Origin: Streptomyces taklimakanensis
GTDB taxonomy: Bacteria > Actinomycetota > Actinomycetes > Streptomycetales > Streptomycetaceae
Direction: 5' to 3'
DNA length: 64,000 bases
NCBI RefSeq assembly: GCF_009709575.1
Contig: NZ_WIXO01000001.1
Location: 5,024,001-5,088,000 of the forward strand
Positions 41,320 to 50,175 of this stretch are shown here, piece by piece. Each line of letters opens with the position of its first letter. Within the stretch, counting starts at the first letter, position 1. The position numbers and the translations under genes are program-made. The notes below the pieces were generated by a model. That model saw only the letters and a program-made list of their open reading frames with translations. It searched no databases and was not told where the DNA came from.

Positions 41320-44283
41320 GTGCTGGTTCTGATCGCCGCTCACGCCGCCGTGGCCGCCCTCCTTCCCGCCCTCGCCCCGCGCCTCGGCCGTGCCGTGTGG
41401 TGGGTCGCCGCGCTGGTGCCGGCGGCCGCGCTGATCTGGGCCGTGGCGCTCACCCCCGCCGTCCTGGAGGGCGAGGAGACCGTCGAGCACTTCGACTGGG
41501 CCCCCTCCCTGGGCCTGGAGGTCGTCCTGCGGCTGGACGCGCTCTCGCTGCTGATGGTCTGTGTCGTCAGCGGCGTCGGCGCCGCCGTCCTGTGCTACGG
41601 AGCCCGCTACACCTCCGAGGGGCACGGCCGTGAGTCCGCGCTCCTGCTCGCCTTCGCCGGGGCGATGCTCGGCCTGGTCACCGCCGACAACCTGCTGCTG
41701 CTGTACGTCTTCTGGGAACTGACCACCGTGGTGTCGTTCCTGCTCATCGCGGGCCGCGGCCGGACCGAGGAGCACCGCGCCGCCGCCCAACAGGCCCTGA
41801 TCGTCACCACCGGTGGCGGCCTGGCGATGCTGCTCGGCTTCGTCATGCTGGGCGAGACGGCCGGTACCTACCGGATCTCGGAACTGGTCGCCGACCCACC
41901 GACGGACGGTCACGTGTCCGCGGCGGTGGTGCTCGTCCTGGTCGGCGTCCTCACCAAGTCGGCCCAGATGCCCCTGCACGGCTGGCTGCCCGCCGCGATG
42001 GTGGCGCCGACCACGGTGAGCGCCTACCTCCACGCGGCGGCCATGGTCAAGGCCGGCGTCTACCTGACGGCCCGACTGGCGCCCGGCTTCGCCGACGTCG
42101 CCCCCTGGCGGCCCGTCGTCCTCGCCTTCGGCCTGGTGTCGCTGCTGTTCGGTGCCTGGCGCGCGCTGTGGGAGAGCGACCTCAAACGGATCCTGGCGTA
42201 CGGCACCATCAGCGAACTCGGCCTGCTGCTGGTGCTGTTCGGCTACGGGTCCCGCAACGCCGCGCTCGCCGGCGAGGTGATGCTGCTGGCGCACGCCACC
42301 TTCAAGTCCGCGCTGTTCATGACCGCCGGGCTGGTGGAACACCACACCGGCACCCGCGACATCGACCGGCTGAGCGGGTTGGGCCGCAGCAGACCGGTCC
42401 TGCTGGCTCTGGCCGCCCTCGCCGCCGCCTCCATGGCCGGGCTGCCGCCCCTGGCGGGCTACCTGGGGCACGAGGCGTACTTCGACACCTTCTGGGAGGC
42501 GGCCCGCCACGGCGCGGGCACGGGCGAGCGGTGGACCCTGGCCGCCCTGATCGTGGGCTCGACGCTCACCGTCACCTACGCGGCCCGGTTCCTGTGGGGC
42601 GCCTTCGGGAACAGGCCGGGAGTAGCCCCCACCCCGGCCGGCGACCCCTCCCGGGACCGGGCCCCGGGCATGGCGGCGCCGATCGTGGTCCTGGTGGCGG
42701 CCACCTTGACACTGGGCGTGTGGTACCCCGGGACCGAGGCCCTCACCGAGCCCTACGCCCAACGGTTGCCGCTCCAGGGCGAGAAGCCCTACCACCTCGC
42801 CCTCTGGCACGGGGTGACCCCCGCCCTCGCGCTCTCCGTCGCCGCCCTGGCCGTCGGTCTCGCCCTCCACGCGGCGCGCCCCGCCCTGGCCGCGCTGCGC
42901 GACCGCTCGCCCCGCGCCCCCGACGCGCAGGAGGGCTACCGGAGGGCGAGCGGCGGACTGGAGGGGGCGGCGGTGTGGTTCACGCGCCGCACCCAGGTCG
43001 GTTCCCTGCCCGCCTACCTCACCGTGCTGTTGGTGTCGGTCCTGGTGGTGCCCGGCGTCGCCCTGCTGCTGCGCGACGCCCCGCTGCCCACCCCGCCCCT
43101 GTGGGCCTCCGCCGTCCAGGTGCCGCTGGGCGTGGTGGTCCTGACCGCCGCGGGCGTCCTCGCCCGGGTGCGCCGCAGGCTGTCCGCCGCCCTGCTGGCC
43201 GGTGCGGTCGGCTACGGGGTGGCCGGGTTCTTCCTGGTGCAGGGGGCGCCGGACCTGGCGCTCGCCCAGTTCCTCGTCGAGACGCTGACGTTGGTGATCA
43301 TCGTGCTGGTGCTGCGCGGGCTGCCCGCCGAGTTCGGCGCCCGTCCCGGCTCGCGGCGGGCCCGTCGGCTGCGGCTGACGCTGTCCCTGGCCGGCGGTGC
43401 GCTCGTCGGCCTGCTCGCCGTGGTCGCCTCCGCGGCCCGGCGGGATCCGGCGGTGTCGGCGTACTACGTCGAGCACGTCAAGGAGGCGGGCTCCCACAAC
43501 GTCGTCAACGCGATCATCGTCGACTTCCGGGCCATGGACACCCTCGTCGAGATCTCCGTGCTGCTGGTGACGGCCATCGGGGTGGCCGCTCTGATCGCCC
43601 TGCCGAGCGACGGCTCCGGCACGGGGGCCAGGAAGGGCATCCGGGCCCGGCCCCCGGCCGCCGACCGGTATCCGAGCACCGCCCGTTGGGGCGTGCCCCG
43701 GGAGCGGTGGCTGCCGGAGGCGGAGAGGATGCCCGACCACGACCGCTCGATGCTGCTGGAGGTCGTCACCCGGGTGCTGTTCCCGGCCGTCCTGGTGCTC
43801 TCGGTCTACCTGCTCTACTCGGGCCACCTGCGCCCCGGGGGCGGTTTCGCCGGAGGACTGGTGGCCGGTCAGGCCTTCGCCCTGCGCTACCTGGTGGGCG
43901 GCCGGGCCGACACCGCGTTCGCCGGACCGGTCGACCCCCGCGTCATCGCCGGGGCGGGGCTGGCCCTGGCCGCGGCCGCCGGGCTGGCCCCGGCCCTCTT
44001 CGGAGGATCGCCGCTGGCCACCGTGCCGCTGAGCCGGGACCTGCCGGTGCTCGGCCACGTCGAGGTGGCCACCAGCGTGGTCTTCGACACCGGGGTCTAC
44101 CTGTTGGTCGTCGGGGTCTGCCTGAAGCTGCTGTCCGCGGTGGGGCCGGCGCAGGCGCCCGCCGGGGAGGCGGTCCGCGAGGACACCGGTCCCGGCGGGG
44201 CCTCCGCGCGGCCCGAGGCGGCCGGCGCGCCCGGCGGCCGAGCGCCCACCACGTCCGACGACCACGGGAGCGACCACCGATGA
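41320..44283 (+). CDS. mrpA: Mrp Na+/H+ antiporter subunit A fused to subunit B
   Basis: A 987-residue membrane protein with about twenty hydrophobic segments. The N-terminal two thirds are the NuoL-like proton channel, with LRLDALSLLMVCVVSGVGA, LLLYVFWELTTVVSFLLI, KSAQMPLHGWLPAAMVAPTTVSAYLHAA and ATFKSALFM. The C-terminal part (from about residue 810) is an MnhB domain (LLEVVTRVLFPAVLVLSVYLLYSGHLRPGGGFAGGLV). Subunits A and B are thus one polypeptide. GTG 41320 is chosen for AGGAG at 5 bases; GTG 41299 is longer. First of six overlapping genes. Confidence 0.93.
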   Translation: MLVLIAAHAAVAALLPALAPRLGRAVWWVAALVPAAALIWAVALTPAVLEGEETVEHFDWAPSLGLEVVLRLDALSLLMVCVVSGVGAAVLCYGARYTSEGHGRESALLLAFAGAMLGLVTADNLLLLYVFWELTTVVSFLLIAGRGRTEEHRAAAQQALIVTTGGGLAMLLGFVMLGETAGTYRISELVADPPTDGHVSAAVVLVLVGVLTKSAQMPLHGWLPAAMVAPTTVSAYLHAAAMVKAGVYLTARLAPGFADVAPWRPVVLAFGLVSLLFGAWRALWESDLKRILAYGTISELGLLLVLFGYGSRNAALAGEVMLLAHATFKSALFMTAGLVEHHTGTRDIDRLSGLGRSRPVLLALAALAAASMAGLPPLAGYLGHEAYFDTFWEAARHGAGTGERWTLAALIVGSTLTVTYAARFLWGAFGNRPGVAPTPAGDPSRDRAPGMAAPIVVLVAATLTLGVWYPGTEALTEPYAQRLPLQGEKPYHLALWHGVTPALALSVAALAVGLALHAARPALAALRDRSPRAPDAQEGYRRASGGLEGAAVWFTRRTQVGSLPAYLTVLLVSVLVVPGVALLLRDAPLPTPPLWASAVQVPLGVVVLTAAGVLARVRRRLSAALLAGAVGYGVAGFFLVQGAPDLALAQFLVETLTLVIIVLVLRGLPAEFGARPGSRRARRLRLTLSLAGGALVGLLAVVASAARRDPAVSAYYVEHVKEAGSHNVVNAIIVDFRAMDTLVEISVLLVTAIGVAALIALPSDGSGTGARKGIRARPPAADRYPSTARWGVPRERWLPEAERMPDHDRSMLLEVVTRVLFPAVLVLSVYLLYSGHLRPGGGFAGGLVAGQAFALRYLVGGRADTAFAGPVDPRVIAGAGLALAAAAGLAPALFGGSPLATVPLSRDLPVLGHVEVATSVVFDTGVYLLVVGVCLKLLSAVGPAQAPAGEAVREDTGPGGASARPEAAGAPGGRAPTTSDDHGSDHR

Positions 44284-44651
44284 CGACACCGGACCTGACG
44301 ACGGCCGTGGTGGTGGGCGGACTCTTCGCCGTCGGTCTCCACCTGCTGCTGCAACGCTCCCTCACCCGGTTGCTGTTCGGCTTCCTCGTCCTCGGGCACG
44401 GGGCCAACCTGCTGGTGCTGCTGGCCGCCGGACCGCCGGGGGAACCGCCGATCACCGGGGAGGGACAGGACCCGGCCGCGTTCGCGGACCCACTGCCCCA
44501 GGCCATGGCCCTCACCGCGATCGTCATCACCTTCGGCATCACCGTCCTGTTGCTCGCCATGGTCTACCGGAGCTGGCGGCTGCTGGGGGACGACGAGGTC
44601 CGTGACGACGTCGAGGACCGCAGGCTGGGAGAGGAGACCGGGCGGCGATGA
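44280..44651 (+). CDS. mrpC: Mrp Na+/H+ antiporter subunit C
   Basis: A 123-residue NuoK-like subunit with three membrane helices. FGFLVLGHGANLLVLLA and DPLPQAMALTAIVITFGITVLLLAM are the MnhC/MrpC signatures. ATG overlaps the mrpA stop by 4 bases. Confidence 0.93.
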   Translation: MTTPDLTTAVVVGGLFAVGLHLLLQRSLTRLLFGFLVLGHGANLLVLLAAGPPGEPPITGEGQDPAAFADPLPQAMALTAIVITFGITVLLLAMVYRSWRLLGDDEVRDDVEDRRLGEETGRR

Positions 44652-46228
44652 TCGACTGGCTGCTGACCGCCCCCGTCCTGCTGCCCGTCCTGGTGGCGGG
44701 CCTCTCCCTGACCGTGTGGCGCAGTCCCGGAGCGCAACGCCTGTTGGGCGTCGGGGCGCTCACCGCGGTACTGGTGGACGCCGTCGCCCTGCTGTTCCTC
44801 ACCGACCGGCGTGGCCCGCTGGTCCTCGACGTCGGCGACTGGCCGGCTCCGGCGGGCATCACCGTGGTGGCCGACAGGCTCTCCGCGCTGCTGCTGACCG
44901 TGGCGCTGGCGGTGGCGCTCGCCGTCCTGGTCTTCGCCGTGGGGCAGGGCTCGGCGGAGGGGCGGGGCACCGTGCAGGCGCCCTTCCACCCGTCCTACCT
45001 GCTGCTGGCGGCGGGCGTCTCCCTGGCGTTCCTCGCCGGGGACCTGTTCAACCTCTTCGTGGCCTTCGAGCTGATGCTCGCCGCCTCCTACGTGTTGATC
45101 AACCTGGACGCCGACGAGAACCGCATCCGGGCCGGGATGACCTACACCATCACCAGCCTGCTCTCCTCCCTGCTCTTCCTCACCGCCGTCGGGCTGATCT
45201 ACGGGGCCACGGGCACGGTCAACCTGGCCGACCTGGGCAACCGGGTGCCCGACCTCCCCGAGGGCCTGCGGACCGTGTTCAGCCTGCTCCTGCTGATCGT
45301 GTTCGGGATCAAGGCGGCCATGGTGCCGTTGCACTTCTGGCTGCCCGACAGCTATCCCACCGCCCCGGCGCCCATCACCGCCGTGCTCGCCGCCCTGCTG
45401 ACCAAGGTCGGCCTGTACGCGATGGTCCGCACTCAGACCCTCCTCTTCCCGCGCACCGAGCCCTGGACCCCGCTCCTGGTGGCCGCCGCCGTCACCCTGT
45501 TGGTGGGAGTGCTGGGCGCCGTCGCCCAACAGGACCTCAACCGGCTGCTCTCCTTCGTGCTGGTGGGCCACATCGGCTACATGCTCTTCGGGCTCTCCCT
45601 CTACTCCGTCACCGGCCTGGCCGGCACCGTCCTCTACGCCGTGCACCACATCGCCGTCCAGGCCGCGCTGTTCCTGATCGCCGGGCTGGTGGTGGGCTGG
45701 AGCGGCAGCGCGAAGCTGCCGAGGCTGGCGCGGGCCGCGCCGCCGCCCGGATGGCTGGCCGGAGTGTTCCTGATCGCCGCGCTCAGCCTCTCCGGCATTC
45801 CACCGCTGTCCGGGTTCGTGGCCAAACTCGTCCTGCTCCAGGCCGGGGCGGAGCAGGGCGGGGCGGCCGCTTTCACCCTGTTGGCCGCGGCCCTGCTCAC
45901 CAGTCTGCTGACGCTGTACGCGATGGCCAGGGTGTGGCGAGCGGTGTTCGCCACCGGCTCCGGACGGCCGCCCGCCGTGCGACCGCGTGGCGCGGGGGTG
46001 CGGCTGATGGTCGGCGCCACCGTCGGGTCGGTGTTGATCGGCGTGCTGGTGGCGGTGGGCGCCGGACCGGTGGCCCGGGTCGGCGAGCGCGCCGCGCGGG
46101 ACCTGATCGAACGTGACGCCTATCAGGAGGCCGTCCTCGGGCCGCGCTCCGAGGACGGGGCCGGGGCCGGGAACGGAACCGCCGACGTCGGAACCGACGC
46201 CGACCGCGAGGAACAGGAGAACCGATGA
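44648..46228 (+). CDS. mrpD: Mrp Na+/H+ antiporter subunit D
   Basis: A 526-residue NuoN/M-like proton channel with about fourteen membrane helices. It has DLFNLFVAFELMLAASYVLINL, GIKAAMVPLHFWLPDSYPTAPAPITAVLAALLTKVG, VAQQDLNRLLSFVLVGHIGYMLFG and LSGIPPLSGFVAKL. The key Glu in FELM and Lys in GIKAA are present. A hydrophilic Asp/Gly-rich C-terminal tail follows. ATG overlaps the mrpC stop. Confidence 0.94.
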   Translation: MIDWLLTAPVLLPVLVAGLSLTVWRSPGAQRLLGVGALTAVLVDAVALLFLTDRRGPLVLDVGDWPAPAGITVVADRLSALLLTVALAVALAVLVFAVGQGSAEGRGTVQAPFHPSYLLLAAGVSLAFLAGDLFNLFVAFELMLAASYVLINLDADENRIRAGMTYTITSLLSSLLFLTAVGLIYGATGTVNLADLGNRVPDLPEGLRTVFSLLLLIVFGIKAAMVPLHFWLPDSYPTAPAPITAVLAALLTKVGLYAMVRTQTLLFPRTEPWTPLLVAAAVTLLVGVLGAVAQQDLNRLLSFVLVGHIGYMLFGLSLYSVTGLAGTVLYAVHHIAVQAALFLIAGLVVGWSGSAKLPRLARAAPPPGWLAGVFLIAALSLSGIPPLSGFVAKLVLLQAGAEQGGAAAFTLLAAALLTSLLTLYAMARVWRAVFATGSGRPPAVRPRGAGVRLMVGATVGSVLIGVLVAVGAGPVARVGERAARDLIERDAYQEAVLGPRSEDGAGAGNGTADVGTDADREEQENR

Positions 46229-46845
46229 CTCCGACGGACACCTCCGCCCACCGTGCCCCGGCCGGCGGCCTGCTGCGGCAGACCGCCCGCCGGTGGCCGG
46301 TGCTCCTGTGGCTGTGGCTGCTGTGGATCGTGCTGTGGGGATCGGTCGGACCGGTCGTGCTGCTGGCCGGGGCGGTGGTGGCGGTGTCGGTGACGGTGCT
46401 GTTCCCGCTGCCCCCGATCACCCACCGGGTGGCCGCCCACCCGGTGGGGGTGGCCGTGATGGCCGGGCACCTGTTGGCGGACCTGGTCGTCTCGGCCCTC
46501 ACCGTCGCCCGGGAGGCGCTGCTGCGCGGGCCGAGGGCCAGGGCGGCGGTGCTGGAGCAGCGGCTGGACGTCGACACCGATCTGCTGATCACCGCCACGG
46601 CCCACATGACCACGCTGACGCCGGGCACGCTGGTGCTGGAGATCGACCGCGGACGACGGCGGTTCTACGTCCACGCGCTGCCGGTGCGCGACGTGGCGGA
46701 GGCCGGGAAGCGGCGCCGTGAGGTCGCGGGTGCCGAGCGCCGGGTGGCGCGGGCCCTCGGCACCGCCGGGGTGCGGCAGCGGCTGCTCGGCCGGGGACCG
46801 GGCGGGCCGGAGGGAAGCGGAGAGGGAGAGGGGAGGCGCCGGTGA
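46225..46845 (+). CDS. mrpE: Mrp Na+/H+ antiporter subunit E
   Basis: A 206-residue MNHE-family subunit: two to three N-terminal membrane helices, then a soluble domain with LDVDTDLLITATAHMTTLTPGTLVLEID and FYVHALPVRD. Longer than many MrpE proteins because of a basic C-terminal extension. ATG overlaps the mrpD stop; the stop overlaps the mrpF GTG. Confidence 0.92.
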   Translation: MTPTDTSAHRAPAGGLLRQTARRWPVLLWLWLLWIVLWGSVGPVVLLAGAVVAVSVTVLFPLPPITHRVAAHPVGVAVMAGHLLADLVVSALTVAREALLRGPRARAAVLEQRLDVDTDLLITATAHMTTLTPGTLVLEIDRGRRRFYVHALPVRDVAEAGKRRREVAGAERRVARALGTAGVRQRLLGRGPGGPEGSGEGEGRRR

Positions 46846-47108
46846 GCGCGGTCGGTGTCGTCGCCCTGGCCCTGCTGTCGGCCGCCGCGCTGCTGGTCCT
46901 GGTCCGCCTGGTGCGCGGCCCGCGCGTCCTGGACCGGATCGTGGCCGTGGAGGTCCTGGTGACGCTGGTCCTCGCCGGTATCTGTGTGGCCATCGCGGTG
47001 TGGCGGTACACCATGTTCGTGCCGGTGCTGATCGTGCTGGCGCTGCTCGGCTTCATCGGGGCGATGACGGCGGCGCGGCTCGTCGAGGAGAGGGAGGACC
47101 TGCGGTGA
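46842..47108 (+). CDS. mrpF: Mrp Na+/H+ antiporter subunit F
   Basis: An 88-residue protein with three membrane helices and the MrpF block RLVRGPRVLDRIVAVEVLVTLVLAGICV. The GTG start overlaps mrpE and the stop overlaps mrpG. Confidence 0.93.
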   Translation: MSAVGVVALALLSAAALLVLVRLVRGPRVLDRIVAVEVLVTLVLAGICVAIAVWRYTMFVPVLIVLALLGFIGAMTAARLVEEREDLR

Positions 47109-47545
47109 GGCCGGCACTGGATGCCGCGCTGGAGGTGGTGTCGGCCGTCCTGCTGCTGACCGGAGCCGCCTTCTGCCTGCTGGGGGCGGTGGGGTTGGTG
47201 CGCTTCCCCGACATCCCCACCCGACTCCACGCCTCCTCCAAGGCGCAGACCCTCGGCGTGCTGCTGACCCTGGTCGGCGCGGCCGTGCGGGTGTCGTTCC
47301 CCTACGCCGGGCTGCTGCTGCTCATCGCCCTGTTCCAACTGTTCACCGTGCCCGTCGCCGGGCAGGTCATCGGCCGGGTCGCCTACCGCACGGGCGCGGT
47401 CGACCCGAACACCCTCACCATCGACGAACTGGCCGATCGGCTGGCCTCCCCGGACGCCGAGGCGTCCGCCGATCCGGACGACACCGGCACCGGCACGGAC
47501 GAGGGCGGGGACGCGGGCGGCGTGGACGGAGGGCGCGCCGGCTGA
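47105..47545 (+). CDS. mrpG: Mrp Na+/H+ antiporter subunit G
   Basis: A 146-residue protein with three membrane helices and the PhaG/MnhG signature GAVGLVRFPDIPTRLHASSKAQTLGV. An Asp-rich C-terminal tail of about 45 residues follows. It is the last gene of the mrpA(B)-C-D-E-F-G operon, which expels Na+ in exchange for protons and supports alkaline/salt tolerance. Confidence 0.93.
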   Translation: MRPALDAALEVVSAVLLLTGAAFCLLGAVGLVRFPDIPTRLHASSKAQTLGVLLTLVGAAVRVSFPYAGLLLLIALFQLFTVPVAGQVIGRVAYRTGAVDPNTLTIDELADRLASPDAEASADPDDTGTGTDEGGDAGGVDGGRAG

Positions 47546-47658
47546 CCGCCCGCGCCCCGTCCACGCCGCCCGTCCACGCCCGTGCCGGTGGACACCGTGG
47601 CTCCCGCCGCTCGGACCCGCGACGGCTCCCCGGGCCCGCCGGAGGCCCGACCGGACCC

Positions 47659-49581
47659 TCAGCGCCGGGTCGGACGCGACACCATCGCCGAGCCCCCGCC
47701 GCGCCGTTCGGGCTCGGCGACGGCCAACAGCCTCCCGTCGGCCAGGACCTCCAGCGCGGCGACCGCCCCGATCTCCGGCGACGGCGTGAAGGTGGCGGGC
47801 GGCGGGACGAACCGGTGGCCCAGTCGCTCCAGCGGGGCCCGTTCGGCCGCCGATTCCAGGAACTCCGGCTCCGCCTGCGTGGTGGCGGTGTTGCGCTGCG
47901 ACAACCGGGGCGCGGCGACCGCCCGGGGCAGCGTCATGCCCAGGTCGAGCCGGTTCACCAGGGTCTGGAGCACGGTGGTGATGATGGTGGAGCCGCCCGG
48001 CGACCCCAGCGCCAGCAGCGGCCGGCCGTCCCGGAGCACGATCGTGGGAGCCATGCTGCTGCGCGGTCGCTTGCCCGGACCGGGCAGGTTGGGGCCGTCC
48101 ACCGCCTCGGACAGGGGGGTGAAGTCGAAGTCCGTCAGCTCGTTGTTGAGCAGGAAGCCCCGGCCGGGCACGGTGATGGCCGAGCCGCCGGTCTGCTCGA
48201 TGGTGAGCGTGTACGACACCACGGTGCCCCAGCGGTCCGCGGTCACCAGATGGGTGGTGGAGGTGCCTTCGTACGGTTCGTCGCCGCCCTCGCCCGCCAC
48301 GCACTCCCCGGACCGCGGGTCGCGCGGATCGGCGGGGGCGACCGGGCCGGTCATGGCGCGGTCGGGGTCGATCAGACAGGCCCGTTCCCGCGCGAAGCGC
48401 CGCGACAGCAGCTCCTCGGTCGGTACGTCGGAGAAGGCCGGGTCGCCCACCCACCGGTCGCGGTCGGCGTAGGCCAGGCGGCTCGCCTCCAGGTAGTGGT
48501 GGAGGGTCTGGACGCGGCCCATGCCGGCCGGGTCGGACTCCTCCAGGATGTTGAGGGCCTCGCCGACGGTGGTGCCGCCGGAGGAGGAGGGGGCCATGGA
48601 GTACACCTCCACGCCCCGGTACTCCACCCTCGTCGGCTTCCGGTACGGCGCGCGGTACCGGTCCAGGTCGCCGGTGGCCATCAGGCCCGGCCGGACGGTG
48701 CGGTCGGCGCCCGGCACCACGGGCGGACGCCGGACGGTGCGCACCACCTCGCGTCCCAGCCGTCCCCGGTAGAGCGCGTCGGTGCCCTCCCGGGCCAGCA
48801 GCCGGTAGGTGCCGGCCAGATCGGGGTTGCGGAACACCGACCCCACCTCGGGGAGTTCGCCGCCGGGCAGGAACAGGTCGGCGGTGGGCGTGAAGTCCCG
48901 GAAGCGGTCCTCGTTGAGTTCCGTCTGCGCGCGGAACTCCTCGTCGACGACGAAGCCGCGCTCGGCCAGCCGGACCGCGGGCCGCAGCGCCTTCGCCAGG
49001 GAGATCGTGCCCCACTCCGCCAGGGCCTTCTCCCAGGTGGCCGGGGTGCCCGGCACGCCCACCGACAGGCCGGAGGTGACGGCGTCCCGGAAGGGGATCG
49101 GGGCGCCGGTGGCGGGGTCGGTGAAGGAGTCCGGGCGCATCGCGGCGGGCGCGGTCTCGCGGCCGTCCAGCGTGTGCGTCCCGCCGGTGCGCGCGTCGTG
49201 GACGACGAGGTAACCGCCGCCTCCGACCCCCGCCGAGTAGGGCTCGACGACACCGAGGGCCGCCGCGGTGGCCACGGCCGCGTCCACGGCGTTGCCGCCC
49301 GCGCGCAGCACCTCCAGACCGGCGTGCGAGGCGTACGGGTCGACACTGGCGACGGCCCCGCCGTACCCGACGGCGACGGGCGCCTTGGCGGGCGGCTTCC
49401 GGCCGGAGTCGACCTCGGCGGCGGACGGCGCCGCCAGGGGAAGCAGTGACGAGGCGACCACCGCGACGGCTCCGGCGCGACGGCGCGCGGGGCGAGGGGC
49501 GGTGGGGCGAGGAGCGGCGGGACGGCGGAAGCGGGAGCGGACGAGGTGGCGGGAGGAGGTGCGGGACGATCGGACGGGCAT
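47659..49581 (-). CDS. ggt: Gamma-glutamyltransferase, secreted
   Basis: A 640-residue autoprocessing N-terminal nucleophile hydrolase that transfers or hydrolyses gamma-glutamyl groups of glutathione-like peptides. A basic N-terminal region with RRR precedes a hydrophobic segment ending AAPSAAE, so it is exported. The large-subunit region has the SGxG-type loop YSAGVGGGGYLVV. The maturation site is around EGTSTTHLVTAD, where the conserved Thr becomes the nucleophile. RPRSSMAPTIV and GSPGGSTIITTV line the active site. ATG 49581 has GGAGG at 5 bases. It is convergent with the Mrp operon. Confidence 0.92.
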   Translation of the reverse strand: MPVRSSRTSSRHLVRSRFRRPAAPRPTAPRPARRRAGAVAVVASSLLPLAAPSAAEVDSGRKPPAKAPVAVGYGGAVASVDPYASHAGLEVLRAGGNAVDAAVATAAALGVVEPYSAGVGGGGYLVVHDARTGGTHTLDGRETAPAAMRPDSFTDPATGAPIPFRDAVTSGLSVGVPGTPATWEKALAEWGTISLAKALRPAVRLAERGFVVDEEFRAQTELNEDRFRDFTPTADLFLPGGELPEVGSVFRNPDLAGTYRLLAREGTDALYRGRLGREVVRTVRRPPVVPGADRTVRPGLMATGDLDRYRAPYRKPTRVEYRGVEVYSMAPSSSGGTTVGEALNILEESDPAGMGRVQTLHHYLEASRLAYADRDRWVGDPAFSDVPTEELLSRRFARERACLIDPDRAMTGPVAPADPRDPRSGECVAGEGGDEPYEGTSTTHLVTADRWGTVVSYTLTIEQTGGSAITVPGRGFLLNNELTDFDFTPLSEAVDGPNLPGPGKRPRSSMAPTIVLRDGRPLLALGSPGGSTIITTVLQTLVNRLDLGMTLPRAVAAPRLSQRNTATTQAEPEFLESAAERAPLERLGHRFVPPPATFTPSPEIGAVAALEVLADGRLLAVAEPERRGGGSAMVSRPTRR

Positions 49582-49709
49582 GGAGCCTCCGTGGTCTCCC
49601 GGGAACGCTCGGACGCCGAAACCCTGACAGCCGCCCGCGCCCGGGGCAACGGCACCGCGCCGGCCGGCCGGAGCCGGGCGGCCGGCGGTGTGGCGGGCGG
49701 CGGCGCGGT

Positions 49710-49735
49710 GCATGACGGGCACCGCACCGGGGTAC
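49710..49735 (+). promoter_or_regulatory. Sigma-B-like promoter candidate for the DUF6343 gene
   Basis: GCAT-N16-GGGTAC fits the loose consensus GNNT-N14-16-GGGTAC, 30 bases before ATG 49766. The -35 is weaker than in the six GTTT promoters. Confidence 0.4.
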
Positions 49736-49765
49736 CGGACAGGGCCGGCCCAGCGGAGGTGTGAC

Positions 49766-50089
49766 ATGCGTATCCCCGGCCGGTCGCGCACCGGCACCGA
49801 ACCCGTGACGGCCCGCAGCGCCCTCGGCCTGCGGCTGCTGCTGTCCGTCCTGTACACCCCGGTCTTCCTCGCCGCGACGGTGTTCTTCGCCGTCTGGGCG
49901 TCCCGGGCCGAGCCGGACGAGGCCCCCGGCCCGGACTCGCTGCGCACCGTCGCCTGGATCTGCGCGGCCCTCGCGGTGCTGGGCCTGATCGACCTGGTCG
50001 TCGTCCTTCTCCGGCGCAGGGGCGAGCGCGCCCGGCGACGGGAGGGGCCGTCGGGGCGGGAGGACGACGAGGGGTGGCGCGGGCCCTGA
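49766..50089 (+). CDS. DUF6343 family membrane protein
   Basis: A 107-residue protein with the DUF6343 block GTEPVTARSALGLRLLLSVLYTPVFLAATVFFA. It has two membrane helices (about 23-46 and 64-83) and a basic, disordered C-terminus. ATG 49766 has GGAGGT close upstream. Function unknown; a sigma-B-like promoter suggests stress expression. Confidence 0.82.
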   Translation: MRIPGRSRTGTEPVTARSALGLRLLLSVLYTPVFLAATVFFAVWASRAEPDEAPGPDSLRTVAWICAALAVLGLIDLVVVLLRRRGERARRREGPSGREDDEGWRGP

Positions 50090-50175
50090 GGGTCCGGTCG
50101 GCGCCCGCACCACCCCGTCCCGGACGGGCCCGGGAGGGAAGGGAACGCCCCCGGGCCCGGGGGAGGCGGGCCGGC

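Noticed and set aside
41293..44289. A 998-codon open frame antisense to mrpA
   Set aside because: High GC at third positions of the plus-strand gene leaves the complementary frame open; the product is repetitive Gly/Gln/Arg/His-rich with no domain, while the plus strand encodes a complete MrpA.
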